From assembly GCF_016757755.1 (NCBI RefSeq), contig NZ_CP068437.1, forward strand, positions 5,146,001 through 5,210,000: a DNA stretch of 64,000 bases, in the 5' to 3' direction. Positions within the stretch are counted from its first letter, which is position 1. Each line of letters opens with the position of its first letter. The notes beneath the pieces were generated by a model, which saw nothing but the letters and a program-made list of their open reading frames with translations, did no database searches and was not told the origin of the DNA. The DNA is from Shewanella sp. KX20019. Lineage in GTDB: Bacteria; Pseudomonadota; Gammaproteobacteria; Enterobacterales; Shewanellaceae. Positions 8,918 to 18,136 of this stretch are shown piece by piece. Made by a program: the position numbers and the translations under genes.

Positions 8918-9595
8918 ATGTTCCCATGGCGCGAAATTGATACCGTACTACTCGATATGGATGGCACCCTGCTTGACCTCCATTTCGATAACCATTTTTG
9001 GCTAAGCTTGATCCCCAAAGCACTCAGTGAACAGCGCAATATCTCCGAGAAAACCGCAATGGAATGGGTTGAGAAAAATTACCAAAACGTAGAGGGTACC
9101 TTAGACTGGTACTGCTTAGACTACTGGGAGCAGAAGATGGGGTTAGATATTATGACCCTACATGAAACACTCGTAGATAGGATCCAACTGCGCCAAGATA
9201 GCTTACCGTTTCTGTATGCTTTAAAACGAGCGGGTAAAAACCGTATTTTGGTCACCAATGCTCATCCTAAGGGCTTAGCGCTAAAACTGCAGCATACCGA
9301 CTTAGCACTAGGGCTCGATGAGATGATCTCTAGCCATGATACGGGTTACCCAAAAGAGCATCCGCTGTTCTGGCAGCAACTATTTAGCCGTTTCAACTTA
9401 GATCCAAGTCGTTGCTTATTCATTGATGACAATGAAGCGATTCTGGCGGCCGCTAAACTAGCTGGAGTGGGTTATCAATTGGGTGTTGCCAATCCAGATA
9501 GTAACAAGCCCAACAAACAGTTTAGCGACTTTCCGGCCATAGCAGACTACCACCATCTGTTAGACGATTTACTTGCCGCTGAAAACCTTAATTAA
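8918..9595 (+). CDS. yrfG: GMP/IMP nucleotidase YrfG (HAD family)
   Basis: A HAD phosphatase that dephosphorylates purine nucleotides such as GMP and IMP. The nucleophile motif DMDGTLLD is at residues 13-20, the second motif (LVTNAHPKG) near 111, the lysine in GYPKEHPLF near 147 and the acidic motif FIDDNEA near 168. The length of 225 residues fits the family. AGGATC is a good ribosome-binding site. In E. coli the gene lies between nudE and hslR; here the type II secretion operon separates it from hslR. Confidence 0.92.
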   Translation: MFPWREIDTVLLDMDGTLLDLHFDNHFWLSLIPKALSEQRNISEKTAMEWVEKNYQNVEGTLDWYCLDYWEQKMGLDIMTLHETLVDRIQLRQDSLPFLYALKRAGKNRILVTNAHPKGLALKLQHTDLALGLDEMISSHDTGYPKEHPLFWQQLFSRFNLDPSRCLFIDDNEAILAAAKLAGVGYQLGVANPDSNKPNKQFSDFPAIADYHHLLDDLLAAENLN

Positions 9596-9611
9596 GTGGG
9601 CTTATCCGATC

Positions 9612-9639
9612 AAAAAAAGGCACTTAAAAGTGCCTTTTT
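9612..9639. terminator. Bidirectional terminator between yrfG and gspN
   Basis: AAAAAGGCACTT / AAGTGCCTTTTT forms a symmetric A/T-flanked hairpin between two convergent genes. Confidence 0.87.
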
Positions 9640-9657
9640 AATCATTAACAATACTGT

Positions 9658-10416
9658 TTAGATAGGTAACCGACCTTGATAAGTTATTGGGTAGTAGCCT
9701 TGGCTATCTTTTTTACCTAAAAACCCCAGTGCTTTTTTCAAATCATCCGGCTGAGTATTCACTTCTCGTATCTTGGCATTTACCTGCATCATCTTATTAT
9801 CAGCTAATACGATGGTGCCATCTAACCCCAACCCATTAAGCTTTTCATCTGTGGCTAACTGCACATTGCCATCGATGCAACTTAAGCCTAATGCGATGTC
9901 ACCGAGTGGGTAATTACCAAACTGATTGGTTACTTTTACCTTATTTAAAAACAGCTTACCAACTAACTGCTCGCACCAAGGTAATCCTTGACCAAAAGTA
10001 TCAACTAACGCACTAACATCACCATTGATCTTGGTTTTAAACGGTAAACGTGTATTACCAAGTAAAAAATTACTTGGCGCTTCAAAACGTAAACCACTGA
10101 CATCAAGCCCGCCAAACGAATAAGCGACAACAGCTTTGCCGTTAACAGCACTGCTACGGGTACCGATACTAATGTCTGCCTTAATCGCTCCAGTCAATAA
10201 TGACGCGATACTTAAATCCCAATGAATCAGTTCAACTTGGCGCTTTTTCACGCTAAGCATATCAATGCTACCAGACCAAACTGTACCCGACACCCCGCTG
10301 ATAACAATGTTTGCAGGGATTGGTGCCAACTTAACTGCCATACTCGCAGGAAACAAGACCACTAGGAACACCAAATAGATGAAAAAACCTAGCACTATTT
10401 TTTTAACTAATTTCAC
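9658..10416 (-). CDS. gspN: Type II secretion system protein GspN
   Basis: Last gene of the gsp operon. The 252-residue protein has one N-terminal membrane segment (about residues 7-25, LGFFIYLVFLVVLFPASMAV) and a mainly beta periplasmic part, as in GspN. GspN is not essential in every type II system and its exact role is unsettled. It lies 9 bp after gspM. Confidence 0.9.
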   Translation of the reverse strand: MKLVKKIVLGFFIYLVFLVVLFPASMAVKLAPIPANIVISGVSGTVWSGSIDMLSVKKRQVELIHWDLSIASLLTGAIKADISIGTRSSAVNGKAVVAYSFGGLDVSGLRFEAPSNFLLGNTRLPFKTKINGDVSALVDTFGQGLPWCEQLVGKLFLNKVKVTNQFGNYPLGDIALGLSCIDGNVQLATDEKLNGLGLDGTIVLADNKMMQVNAKIREVNTQPDDLKKALGFLGKKDSQGYYPITYQGRLPI

Positions 10417-10425
10417 AACTACATC

Positions 10426-10902
10426 CTACTTGGATAACTGAATTCGGCGAACATTTACAAAACCAGGCGTATCAGACTCAGCCAAATCGAGACTCTCTAG
10501 AGACAACCCCTGATTTTGAACCAACTCACTAAGGTAGCTAAGCAAGGTGTCGAAAGGAACTTCGTCCATCCATACTTGGATTTTATTTCCTTGCGGCTGC
10601 ATCCGGGTAATGGTCAAACCAAAACTGCCTGCAGTTTGGTTAACCGCGGCACTTAAGCTGCCCTTAAAAGCGCTAGCTTGACCAGTCTGTTTCAAGCCTT
10701 CGATACGGTTAGCTGTTTGCTTTACATAATTGAGAGTACTAAGTTGCCCTTCAAGATTACGCTGCGCCTCAGTTTCGGCGTTAGCGATTGGGGTCCAAAT
10801 ACCCCAATACAAAATGCCGATCAATAACACTACGCCACACGCACTGACCATCTGTTTTTCACGCAGAACCAGTCCAGCCCACCATACTTTAATGTTATCC
10901 AT
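10426..10902 (-). CDS. gspM: Type II secretion system protein GspM
   Basis: Bitopic inner-membrane protein of the assembly platform that pairs with GspL. One membrane segment lies at about residues 17-37 (after WWAGLVLREKQ), followed by a coiled-coil stretch and a small ferredoxin-like periplasmic domain. At 158 residues it is the normal size. Its start codon follows the gspL stop with no real gap, which implies coupled translation. Confidence 0.94.
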   Translation of the reverse strand: MDNIKVWWAGLVLREKQMVSACGVVLLIGILYWGIWTPIANAETEAQRNLEGQLSTLNYVKQTANRIEGLKQTGQASAFKGSLSAAVNQTAGSFGLTITRMQPQGNKIQVWMDEVPFDTLLSYLSELVQNQGLSLESLDLAESDTPGFVNVRRIQLSK

Positions 10903-10903
10903 C

Positions 10904-12094
10904 TTATTTGCTCCTTATGGTTAAGGTGCTAGTGACTTCTGATTCACCGCTATTCATTGCACCGCCATCGAGCTTGTATGAGCGGGAAATTATCTCTTTA
11001 AACTTTTCAATCTGATCGTAACTCTTAGCCTTAACCTGCATGCGGATCTCGCTACGACCACTGTCAAAGCGTAATGAGGTTGGTTTTAAATCCGTGACTT
11101 GAGAAAATGCTGTTTTTGTTCCTTCCAGCATCGCAAAAAATTCACTACCACTGCCGCCACCTTGCATCTTACGTACATAGCTTTCCATTTGAGCACGCAG
11201 GTTAACGACGCGAGAACTGCCCGGAATAACCTGTTTATAGATCTGTTCGCTCTGCACCTTTACCGCATCAGCTTTAGTATTCATCTGATGGATATTGAGC
11301 CCTTTATTGACCAGCGCCAGCACCACCACAACAGCAAATACCACGACGGCATTGCGCCATAGACTCAAGTGCTTGCCATATTCGCGCTTAGGTTGATAAA
11401 CGCCAGACAATAGGTTCATTGGCGCATTGAGTATACCTCGAGCGAGCACCAGCATAGGCAGATCGAGCGGCTGCTCTTTAACCTCGGCTCCTGTCAACGC
11501 CAATTCGGTATAACCAGCAACTGTGGTTGCCTCTGCACTATCGGCTAACAATAGTGGCAAAGCCAAATCTAACCAGTCTTTGTTTAGACTGACACCGCTA
11601 CCCTCTCCCGTTCTAAGCAAAATATCTTGGCCAAAGGTAATCGCGGCCCAGTTACATTCCGCCAGCGGCAGTGCTAAGCAATCAGGTACGATACATTTGG
11701 CTTTAAGGCCTGCGTCGGCTAGCCATTCAATCCAATTTTGCATCTGCTCATGGGCGACAACCGCAATACTGAGAGCATCACCTTGACGTGGCCCGACAAC
11801 AAAATGCAGTTCATCAACATCTTGTGCCAAATTTTCTTCCAGCATAAAAGGTAATGCTTTAATCGCTTGACGCTGCCCCTTTTCCGGCAGGTTTACCGTG
11901 GTTAATGTGATGCTAGATGCTGGGACTAAAACGTCAACCGCACGGTTACCCGCTCTTTCAGTAAGCGTTGACAGCGCACTGGCATCACTGAGCTCGCCAG
12001 AACCTATAATTTCTTGCTCCTGTTCAGACCAAATGAGCCACGAACATGGTTGCTCAAATGATTGTCCTAAACGGATGAATAGTCTTTCACTCAC
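10904..12094 (-). CDS. gspL: Type II secretion system protein GspL
   Basis: GspL links the cytoplasmic ATPase GspE to the inner-membrane platform. The N-terminal about 240 residues form the cytoplasmic actin-like domain (opening SERLFIRLGQ). A single membrane helix (AVVVFAVVVVLALV) follows near residue 250, then a periplasmic domain to residue 396. The gene sits between gspK and gspM as is usual. Confidence 0.95.
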   Translation of the reverse strand: MSERLFIRLGQSFEQPCSWLIWSEQEQEIIGSGELSDASALSTLTERAGNRAVDVLVPASSITLTTVNLPEKGQRQAIKALPFMLEENLAQDVDELHFVVGPRQGDALSIAVVAHEQMQNWIEWLADAGLKAKCIVPDCLALPLAECNWAAITFGQDILLRTGEGSGVSLNKDWLDLALPLLLADSAEATTVAGYTELALTGAEVKEQPLDLPMLVLARGILNAPMNLLSGVYQPKREYGKHLSLWRNAVVVFAVVVVLALVNKGLNIHQMNTKADAVKVQSEQIYKQVIPGSSRVVNLRAQMESYVRKMQGGGSGSEFFAMLEGTKTAFSQVTDLKPTSLRFDSGRSEIRMQVKAKSYDQIEKFKEIISRSYKLDGGAMNSGESEVTSTLTIRSK

Positions 12095-12138
12095 TGTTCT
12101 GTCTCCACGAGTCTCTTTAACTCATTAAAGGACTGTTG

Positions 12139-13119
12139 TTATTTTTGTCCGCCAAACTGCCGGGATAACACTTCTAATTTTTTGCTATCGCCTTTGAGCA
12201 CACTTTCAAGCCTAAATACCGCGCTATCAACCTTGGCCCCCGCTTCCAGCAAAAAATAACTACTGGTCACGCCAAAGCTTGATTTTAGCTGTGCATCACT
12301 GGCTAAACTGGTGATAGAGGAGTTTTCCCAAAACTCATCTATTGTTTCAAAACCGTCACCAGGGCGCTGGTTAATGATGCTTTCGGCTTCACCCACCGAA
12401 ATTTTATTATCGAGCATGCCAGCAATTAAAGCGGCGTGCTCGACAGGCACAGTATTAACATTTAGCACCTGGGTGTTATTACCCGGTACAGCACAAACGT
12501 AAGGCGCTATTTTCAGATAGATATCTTGAGTAAAGCCCATCACGGCGCGCAGTTCACTCTTGTGGCTCATCAAGGTATTAGCCGCGCGATAAGGGACATT
12601 ACGCGACTCATACTCGGCATCTTCAGCACCGTATGGCCCAGCAGTCATATCCTCATCGATATAATCTTTCAAGGTGTGCGCTAAGCGCTCGGCGGCAAAA
12701 TCATCCATACCCAATGCGACTAACAAGCCCTTAAACTGCACCGCAGGCAAAGGCATTTTGGGTTGACCATTTTCTACTTTCTTGGTCATTTGTGACAACG
12801 CATTTAGGTTAAAACATGACTGCATATCACTAATTTTACCGGCTATCTCACCCTTTTCAGCGGGGAAAATCACATCGGCTTGCGCCCAATACTGCTGCAT
12901 ATGCACAGTATCTGAATCGTCCAAATCTTGTTTCAGTACTTTCTTGGCTATCTCTTCGGCGGATATGGCGTACCAAAACGCTTGATCGTATTGCGCTAAA
13001 TTTATCGTGCGTCTGACAGACAACTGGTTGCGAGAGGTGATATTGGTGGCAATAATTGCCACCATAGCCACAATCAATAACACCACAATGAGTGCAACGC
13101 CACCTTGTTTAGTCGGCAT
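12139..13119 (-). CDS. gspK: Type II secretion minor pseudopilin GspK
   Basis: Largest pseudopilin, thought to cap the pseudopilus tip with GspI and GspJ. The prepilin-type N-terminus is KQGGVALIVVLLIVAMVAII, with the family's usual lack of Glu at +5. The large periplasmic domain and helix-hairpin-like C-terminal part match GspK. I prefer the ATG at 13119, which has an upstream AGGT; an in-frame TTG at 13137 would overlap gspJ. Confidence 0.94.
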   Translation of the reverse strand: MPTKQGGVALIVVLLIVAMVAIIATNITSRNQLSVRRTINLAQYDQAFWYAISAEEIAKKVLKQDLDDSDTVHMQQYWAQADVIFPAEKGEIAGKISDMQSCFNLNALSQMTKKVENGQPKMPLPAVQFKGLLVALGMDDFAAERLAHTLKDYIDEDMTAGPYGAEDAEYESRNVPYRAANTLMSHKSELRAVMGFTQDIYLKIAPYVCAVPGNNTQVLNVNTVPVEHAALIAGMLDNKISVGEAESIINQRPGDGFETIDEFWENSSITSLASDAQLKSSFGVTSSYFLLEAGAKVDSAVFRLESVLKGDSKKLEVLSRQFGGQK

Positions 13120-13133
13120 AGTAGATGACCTAA

Positions 13134-13841
13134 TCAACCTTTTTTGCCCTCTTCGGAACTGTCATCGCCGTTGCTGCCATTATTTCCACCGCTGTTACCA
13201 TTAGAGCCACTAGAACCACTACCTGCAGGCGCACCTAACGGCAGCAAAAACTTACGCTGCACCTTGCCTAGGTCTTCAAACTCAATTTCCATGGCTATCG
13301 CCTTGGGCAGATTGGTAGCGTCTGTCTTGCGCTCCCACTTATCTTCAGTGAAAAAAGCGTACTCCACAGAGATAACCTTTTCCATTATTACGGTTTTAAT
13401 CGGTTCTGCACCTACTTCAGGTTCTGGGTAGGGGTAATACCAACGCTGCAGTTGCTCGTCAATCACCACATAAGCAACTGACTGCAAGCTGCCTCGAGGC
13501 AACATTCCATCTGGGTTGAGCCAGCCCAACCGGAAGAAAACCAATGACTCAGATTCGGAGTCGAGCATATTGTCACCGGCCTGAAATACTGTGGTAGCAC
13601 GCCCCCCTTCGAGCAGTCTTGGCGTACGAGCCACCATCTGATTTAGATCGCGCTCAATGATCCCAAAACCTTGTTGCATCGCTTTTAATTTGCCCGCGAA
13701 CTCGCGAGTCACAACGTCGTTTTGTAATACCGTGTGCAATACCGTATTTGCGGCAAGCCCTAACATGGCAAAAATTGCAATGGCGATCAGCATCTCTAGC
13801 AGCGTAAAGCCACGATTAGATCTAGTCTGATTTAAGGACAT
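13134..13841 (-). CDS. gspJ: Type II secretion minor pseudopilin GspJ
   Basis: Minor pseudopilin of the tip complex. The prepilin peptidase motif RGFTLLEM is at residues 10-17 and is followed by one hydrophobic helix. The C-terminus ends in a Gly/Ser/Asn-rich tail (from about residue 207), an uncommon low-complexity extension that is probably flexible. Its start overlaps gspI by 20 bases. Confidence 0.94.
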   Translation of the reverse strand: MSLNQTRSNRGFTLLEMLIAIAIFAMLGLAANTVLHTVLQNDVVTREFAGKLKAMQQGFGIIERDLNQMVARTPRLLEGGRATTVFQAGDNMLDSESESLVFFRLGWLNPDGMLPRGSLQSVAYVVIDEQLQRWYYPYPEPEVGAEPIKTVIMEKVISVEYAFFTEDKWERKTDATNLPKAIAMEIEFEDLGKVQRKFLLPLGAPAGSGSSGSNGNSGGNNGSNGDDSSEEGKKG

Positions 13842-14193
13842 AACTGCTCACCTCAGCAATGACACGATCAAAACGCTCATCGTCACTGATGGTTATTCGT
13901 ATCATTCTAAAATTATCATCGGTTGTCTTAACAACCTGTTTGCGCCAGTACCAATCTTTGCCCGCTAACTGTTCTTGACCATCTTTACGACCAATATCAG
14001 GAAACGTTGGCTCTAAACGAGCTTCAACCATTTGGTTATGCGCTACCCACTGTGCCATGGTGCGCTCTTCCAAGATCGGCATATTGGCCATCTGCTCGCC
14101 TAAACTCTTGGTAATTGATACCGCGGCAATAGAAAAAACCGCCAAAGCGACAATGACTTCAAGCAGGGTCATACCGCGCTGCTTATTAAACAT
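13822..14193 (-). CDS. gspI: Type II secretion minor pseudopilin GspI
   Basis: Minor pseudopilin that nucleates the tip complex with GspJ and GspK. The motif QRGMTLLEV, with Glu at +5, sits at the N-terminus, followed by a hydrophobic helix. The protein is about 123 residues. The ATG at 14193 is preferred; a GTG two codons upstream is the alternative. Only about 40 bp separate it from gspH. Confidence 0.93.
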   Translation of the reverse strand: MFNKQRGMTLLEVIVALAVFSIAAVSITKSLGEQMANMPILEERTMAQWVAHNQMVEARLEPTFPDIGRKDGQEQLAGKDWYWRKQVVKTTDDNFRMIRITISDDERFDRVIAEVSSYVLKSD

Positions 14194-14237
14194 AAGCACT
14201 TATGCTATTGCTAGTGTTTGTAAATTGCAGTGAATAG

Positions 14238-14831
14238 CTAGAGTTCATCATCTTCATGATCCAATTTTAATCTCCCCAACACATCGCCGACCACAACCAC
14301 TTCGATCTCTTTATCCATTTCATTCTTAGTCACAAATGACAGCTCAAAGGCACTCATTTCGCCACTTGGGAACAGCAAGATTTGCGGCTCCGGATATTTC
14401 TTTTTATCGTCAGCTGACTTTTCAATCAGAGGTTCATCAAACCAGCTGTCATCCTCTTCGTCGTCTTGCACTAGCGGTAAACCATCCAGTACAAGATGCA
14501 ACTCAATCCCAGGCTCCATCTGTTTTGCAGATAAAAGTCGGTCTTGCTCTAAGCGTTTCCATTTACCCTCTTCGTCGTAATAGACATATTCATAACTGTC
14601 TTTTTCGACCACAATGCCGATGAATTGGCCACTGAGTACTGTTTCATCTAGCACCATCTCTGCTGACATCATAAATTGCACCGCCAGACGTTCGAGCCCT
14701 TTCTGTTGGCTGGCGCCGCCCATACTTAAGGTCACAGCTGACGCCGCTAACCCCATCAGTAACACAACGAGCAACACCTCCATTAAGGTGAAGCCCGCTT
14801 GACGTGCTCGAGCAACGCGTGGCAATGTCAT
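14238..14831 (-). CDS. gspH: Type II secretion minor pseudopilin GspH
   Basis: Minor pseudopilin with the motif RQAGFTLMEV near the N-terminus. I place the start at 14831 because this ATG gives a short leader before the prepilin cleavage site and follows the gspG stop by one base; an upstream ATG at 14891 would lie inside gspG. The mature protein has an acidic insert (DDEEDDSWFDE) near the middle, a variable loop in the family. Confidence 0.92.
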   Translation of the reverse strand: MTLPRVARARQAGFTLMEVLLVVLLMGLAASAVTLSMGGASQQKGLERLAVQFMMSAEMVLDETVLSGQFIGIVVEKDSYEYVYYDEEGKWKRLEQDRLLSAKQMEPGIELHLVLDGLPLVQDDEEDDSWFDEPLIEKSADDKKKYPEPQILLFPSGEMSAFELSFVTKNEMDKEIEVVVVGDVLGRLKLDHEDDEL

Positions 14832-14832
14832 A

Positions 14833-15267
14833 TTATTGGAAGTTCTGCAGATTCCAGTTACCAATATCATCTTCTGTACCGGCCTGACCATCAGGTCCTA
14901 CACTGAAGATATCTAACTTACCATTTTCACCCGGACTTAGAAGCAGGTAGTCATTGCGCCATGGATCTTGTGGTAAACGCTTAACATAGCCATCTTCACG
15001 GTAGTTACGTGGCTCTGGCGACATATTTGGCTTCTGCACTAATGCTTCAAGACCTTGCTCTGTCGATGGATAGATACTGTTATCTAATCGATACATATCT
15101 AGCGCATTTTCCAGCGCGATAATGTCTGAAACTGCTTTTTGTTGATCGGCTTTATCTTTGTTGCCCATCAAGTTAGGCACAACCATTGAGGCCAAAATAC
15201 CTAGAATAACGATAACCACCATCACTTCTAAAAGCGTAAAACCTTTTTGTTTACTACGAGTTTGCAT
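14833..15267 (-). CDS. gspG: Type II secretion major pseudopilin GspG
   Basis: Major subunit of the pseudopilus. The leader MQTRSKQKG is followed by FTLLEVMVVIVILGILASM, the most typical prepilin sequence of the set. The calcium-binding C-terminal part has SVGPDGQAGTEDDIGNW. The ATG at 15267 has AGGAC upstream and gives the normal 144-residue precursor. A longer reading from 15345 would run into gspF and lacks a reason. Confidence 0.96.
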   Translation of the reverse strand: MQTRSKQKGFTLLEVMVVIVILGILASMVVPNLMGNKDKADQQKAVSDIIALENALDMYRLDNSIYPSTEQGLEALVQKPNMSPEPRNYREDGYVKRLPQDPWRNDYLLLSPGENGKLDIFSVGPDGQAGTEDDIGNWNLQNFQ

Positions 15268-15337
15268 TAAAAAATGTCCTTTAACTGAATGACTTAAATA
15301 TCTCGCGATATGGCAATGCCAACATCGAAAATTTACG

Positions 15338-16561
15338 TTAACCACCGATAAGATTATTCAGCGCTAAAATCGGCTGAAGAATCGCTAACACAATAAATAG
15401 AACTACCGCTGCCATGCTAACAACCAACATAGGCTCAAAGACACCAAGAGCAATGGTAACATTTGACTCAAACTCACGATCTTGGTTATCTGCAGCTCGC
15501 TCCAACATCTGTTCGAGTTGGCCACTTTTTTCACCCGAGGTAATCATATAGAGCATCATTGGCGGGAAAAGTTTAGTATTTGCTAAGGCAGTACCCAAAC
15601 TCGTGCCCTCGCGCACCCGCAGAGTGGCTTCTTCGACGGCGGCTTTTACTCTTACATTAACCAATACATCACTCGCAATACGCATGGCATCAAGCAGTGG
15701 CACCGAACTCGCGGCTAAAATACTTAAGGTACGCGCAAAACGAGCGGTATTTAAACTCTTACTGACTTTACTGATCACAGGCAAGCGCAATAATAGCGTA
15801 TCGTATTTCATTCTATTGGCTGGTACCACGAGTAAGCGCTTCAATAACACAAACATTCCGATAAGCAGCCCAAGAACCAGCAAGCCGTAATCTCGGATGA
15901 AATCTGACGCACTAATGAGTAACTCAGTGGTCCACGGTAGCTCTTGCCCCATATGCTCGAACTGACCAACGACCTGTGGCACCACGGCCGCGAGTAAAAT
16001 GGCGATCACGCCAACCGCAACAACCGTTAACACGACCGGGTAGATCATCGCTTGAGTCATCTTACTTTTCAGTTGTTGACGACGTTCGGTATAGTCAGCA
16101 AGGCGGTTTAAGACCACTTCTAAGTGACCCGATTTTTCGCCTGATGCCACCATAGCGCGATAGAGTTCATCAAAAATATGCGGAAACTCCGCCATGGAGT
16201 CGGCTAGGCTGTAACCCTCAACAACACGTGAACGAACCGCCATAATCATGCTGGCTAAACGATCTTTTTCACATTGTTGACCAACCGCTTTAAGCGCCTC
16301 TTCTATCGGCAAACCCGCGGCGACCAAGGTGGCAATTTGACGGGTAAGCAGGGCCAATTCAGACACAGATATGCCGCGTTTAAAAAAGCTCGCGCCAGCA
16401 GATTTAGCTTTACTCTCTTTTTCTACCACTGGTGTTATTTCCAGCGGCATCAAACGTAACTCTCTTAGTTGGCCTCGGGCATGCCTCGCGGTATCAGCTT
16501 CAACAACACCTTTTTGTTGCTTGCCGGCCTTATCTAATGCTTTATATTCAAATGCTGGCAT
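15338..16561 (-). CDS. gspF: Type II secretion inner-membrane platform protein GspF
   Basis: Polytopic platform protein contacted by GspE and GspL. At 407 residues it has the two duplicated GspF domains (about 70-195 and 275-400) and three membrane helices near residues 171-195, 220-245 and 375-400. The N-terminus MPAFEYKALDKAGKQQKG is typical. It starts three bases after gspE ends. Confidence 0.96.
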   Translation of the reverse strand: MPAFEYKALDKAGKQQKGVVEADTARHARGQLRELRLMPLEITPVVEKESKAKSAGASFFKRGISVSELALLTRQIATLVAAGLPIEEALKAVGQQCEKDRLASMIMAVRSRVVEGYSLADSMAEFPHIFDELYRAMVASGEKSGHLEVVLNRLADYTERRQQLKSKMTQAMIYPVVLTVVAVGVIAILLAAVVPQVVGQFEHMGQELPWTTELLISASDFIRDYGLLVLGLLIGMFVLLKRLLVVPANRMKYDTLLLRLPVISKVSKSLNTARFARTLSILAASSVPLLDAMRIASDVLVNVRVKAAVEEATLRVREGTSLGTALANTKLFPPMMLYMITSGEKSGQLEQMLERAADNQDREFESNVTIALGVFEPMLVVSMAAVVLFIVLAILQPILALNNLIGG

Positions 16562-16564
16562 CGG

Positions 16565-18136
16565 TTATTCCTCGCGAGTAACACGCAGCACTTCTTCAAG
16601 GGTCGTTTTCCCTAGCAGTACTTTACTCATACCATCATGACGAATACTTGGTACCGTTTTGCGAATATGCTTCTCAATCGCTAACTCGCCGCGACCGGTA
16701 TGGATCAATTCACGCACACTATCATCGACAGTGAGCAGTTCATGGATCCCCGTACGACCGCGATAACCATTATGACCACACTCTTTACAACCTTTAGCGC
16801 GGCAAATGGTGCGTGGGTCATCAAGTGCAATACCCAGCAGCTCTCTTTCACGCTCGTCAGGTACATGCTCCTCTTTACAGTGCTTACATAAGGTTCTAAT
16901 CAGTCGCTGCGCGAGTACGCCCAGCAAGCTCGACGACACAAGAAAAGGCTCAACACCCATATCTTGTAAACGTGTAATAGAACCTGAAGCAGTATTGGTA
17001 TGCAGTGTTGATATCACCATGTGACCGGTCAACGAAGCTTGTACTGCAATTTGTGCCGTCTCTAAATCTCGAATTTCACCAATCATCACCACATCGGGAT
17101 CTTGACGCAAGATAGCACGCAGACCGCGAGCAAATGTCATATCAACTTTGGTGTTGACCTGCGTTTGACCAATACCCTCTAACTCGTACTCAATAGGATC
17201 TTCGACAGTTAGAATATTGGTATCAATGGAATTGAGTTCAGTTAGGCCTGCATACAGGGTGGTACTTTTACCCGAACCTGTAGGCCCTGTGACCAAGATA
17301 ATACCGTGGGGTTTGCGGATAAGTTCATCGAACTGCACTCGGACATCTTCAGTCATACCCAGCTGAACCAGATCTAAATTACCGGCATTTTTATCGAGTA
17401 GACGCAGCACCACACGCTCACCATGGCTTGATGGCATGGTCGATACACGAACATCGACTGCACGGCCTGCGATACGCAGTGAAATACGACCATCTTGTGG
17501 TACCCGTTTTTCAGCAATATCTAATCGTGCCATGACCTTAATACGCGATACTAACAGTGACGATAGTTTGCGATTTGGCTTTAGGACCTCTTTTAAGATA
17601 CCGTCGACACGGAAACGCACGACCAGCTGCTTTTCATAGGTTTCGATATGGATATCGGAAGCTTCTTCTTTAATGGCTTCCGACAGAAGTGCGTTAATCA
17701 GTTTAATGATCGGTGCATCATCGTCACCCTCTAGCAAGTCCTCTGTTTGAGGTAACTCTTCAGCCAGGGTAAACAGGTCCATCTCGTTACCAATATCTTC
17801 CATCATCTGCTGCGCTTCTGATGAATTGGCTTGATAAGCTTGGGTTAAGCGTGTTTCAAACGCTGCCTCCTCTAGCTTGATCAGTGGTAACGACTTGCCG
17901 CTGTATCGACGAGCTTCCAACAGCGCCGATAAAGGCGTACCTGTTGTATGGTAGAGCGATAAAACACCATTCTCATCTTTATCTAATGCGGCATTAAATC
18001 GATGCGCAAATGCAAAAGGCAGCCGCTCCTTGCTGGTCGAATGAAAAACTTCGTCAGCTTCCGCTTCAGACACCAATCCAAGTTCATTTGATACTTGTGC
18101 TAGCTCATCAGCCGCTTGGATATTATTCTCACTCAT
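16565..18136 (-). CDS. gspE: Type II secretion ATPase GspE
   Basis: Cytoplasmic hexameric ATPase that drives pseudopilus assembly. It has a Walker A motif, GPTGSGKST, near residue 283, the Asp box around VEDPIEYE, the Walker B region DPDVVMIGEIRD and the His box HTNTASGS. A four-cysteine zinc site (CKHC near 417; CRAKGCKEC near 445) is present. I choose the ATG at 18136, which overlaps the gspD stop by 8 bases; an in-frame ATG at 18151 is also possible. Neither has a strong ribosome-binding site, so coupling to gspD is likely. Confidence 0.95.
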   Translation of the reverse strand: MSENNIQAADELAQVSNELGLVSEAEADEVFHSTSKERLPFAFAHRFNAALDKDENGVLSLYHTTGTPLSALLEARRYSGKSLPLIKLEEAAFETRLTQAYQANSSEAQQMMEDIGNEMDLFTLAEELPQTEDLLEGDDDAPIIKLINALLSEAIKEEASDIHIETYEKQLVVRFRVDGILKEVLKPNRKLSSLLVSRIKVMARLDIAEKRVPQDGRISLRIAGRAVDVRVSTMPSSHGERVVLRLLDKNAGNLDLVQLGMTEDVRVQFDELIRKPHGIILVTGPTGSGKSTTLYAGLTELNSIDTNILTVEDPIEYELEGIGQTQVNTKVDMTFARGLRAILRQDPDVVMIGEIRDLETAQIAVQASLTGHMVISTLHTNTASGSITRLQDMGVEPFLVSSSLLGVLAQRLIRTLCKHCKEEHVPDERERELLGIALDDPRTICRAKGCKECGHNGYRGRTGIHELLTVDDSVRELIHTGRGELAIEKHIRKTVPSIRHDGMSKVLLGKTTLEEVLRVTREE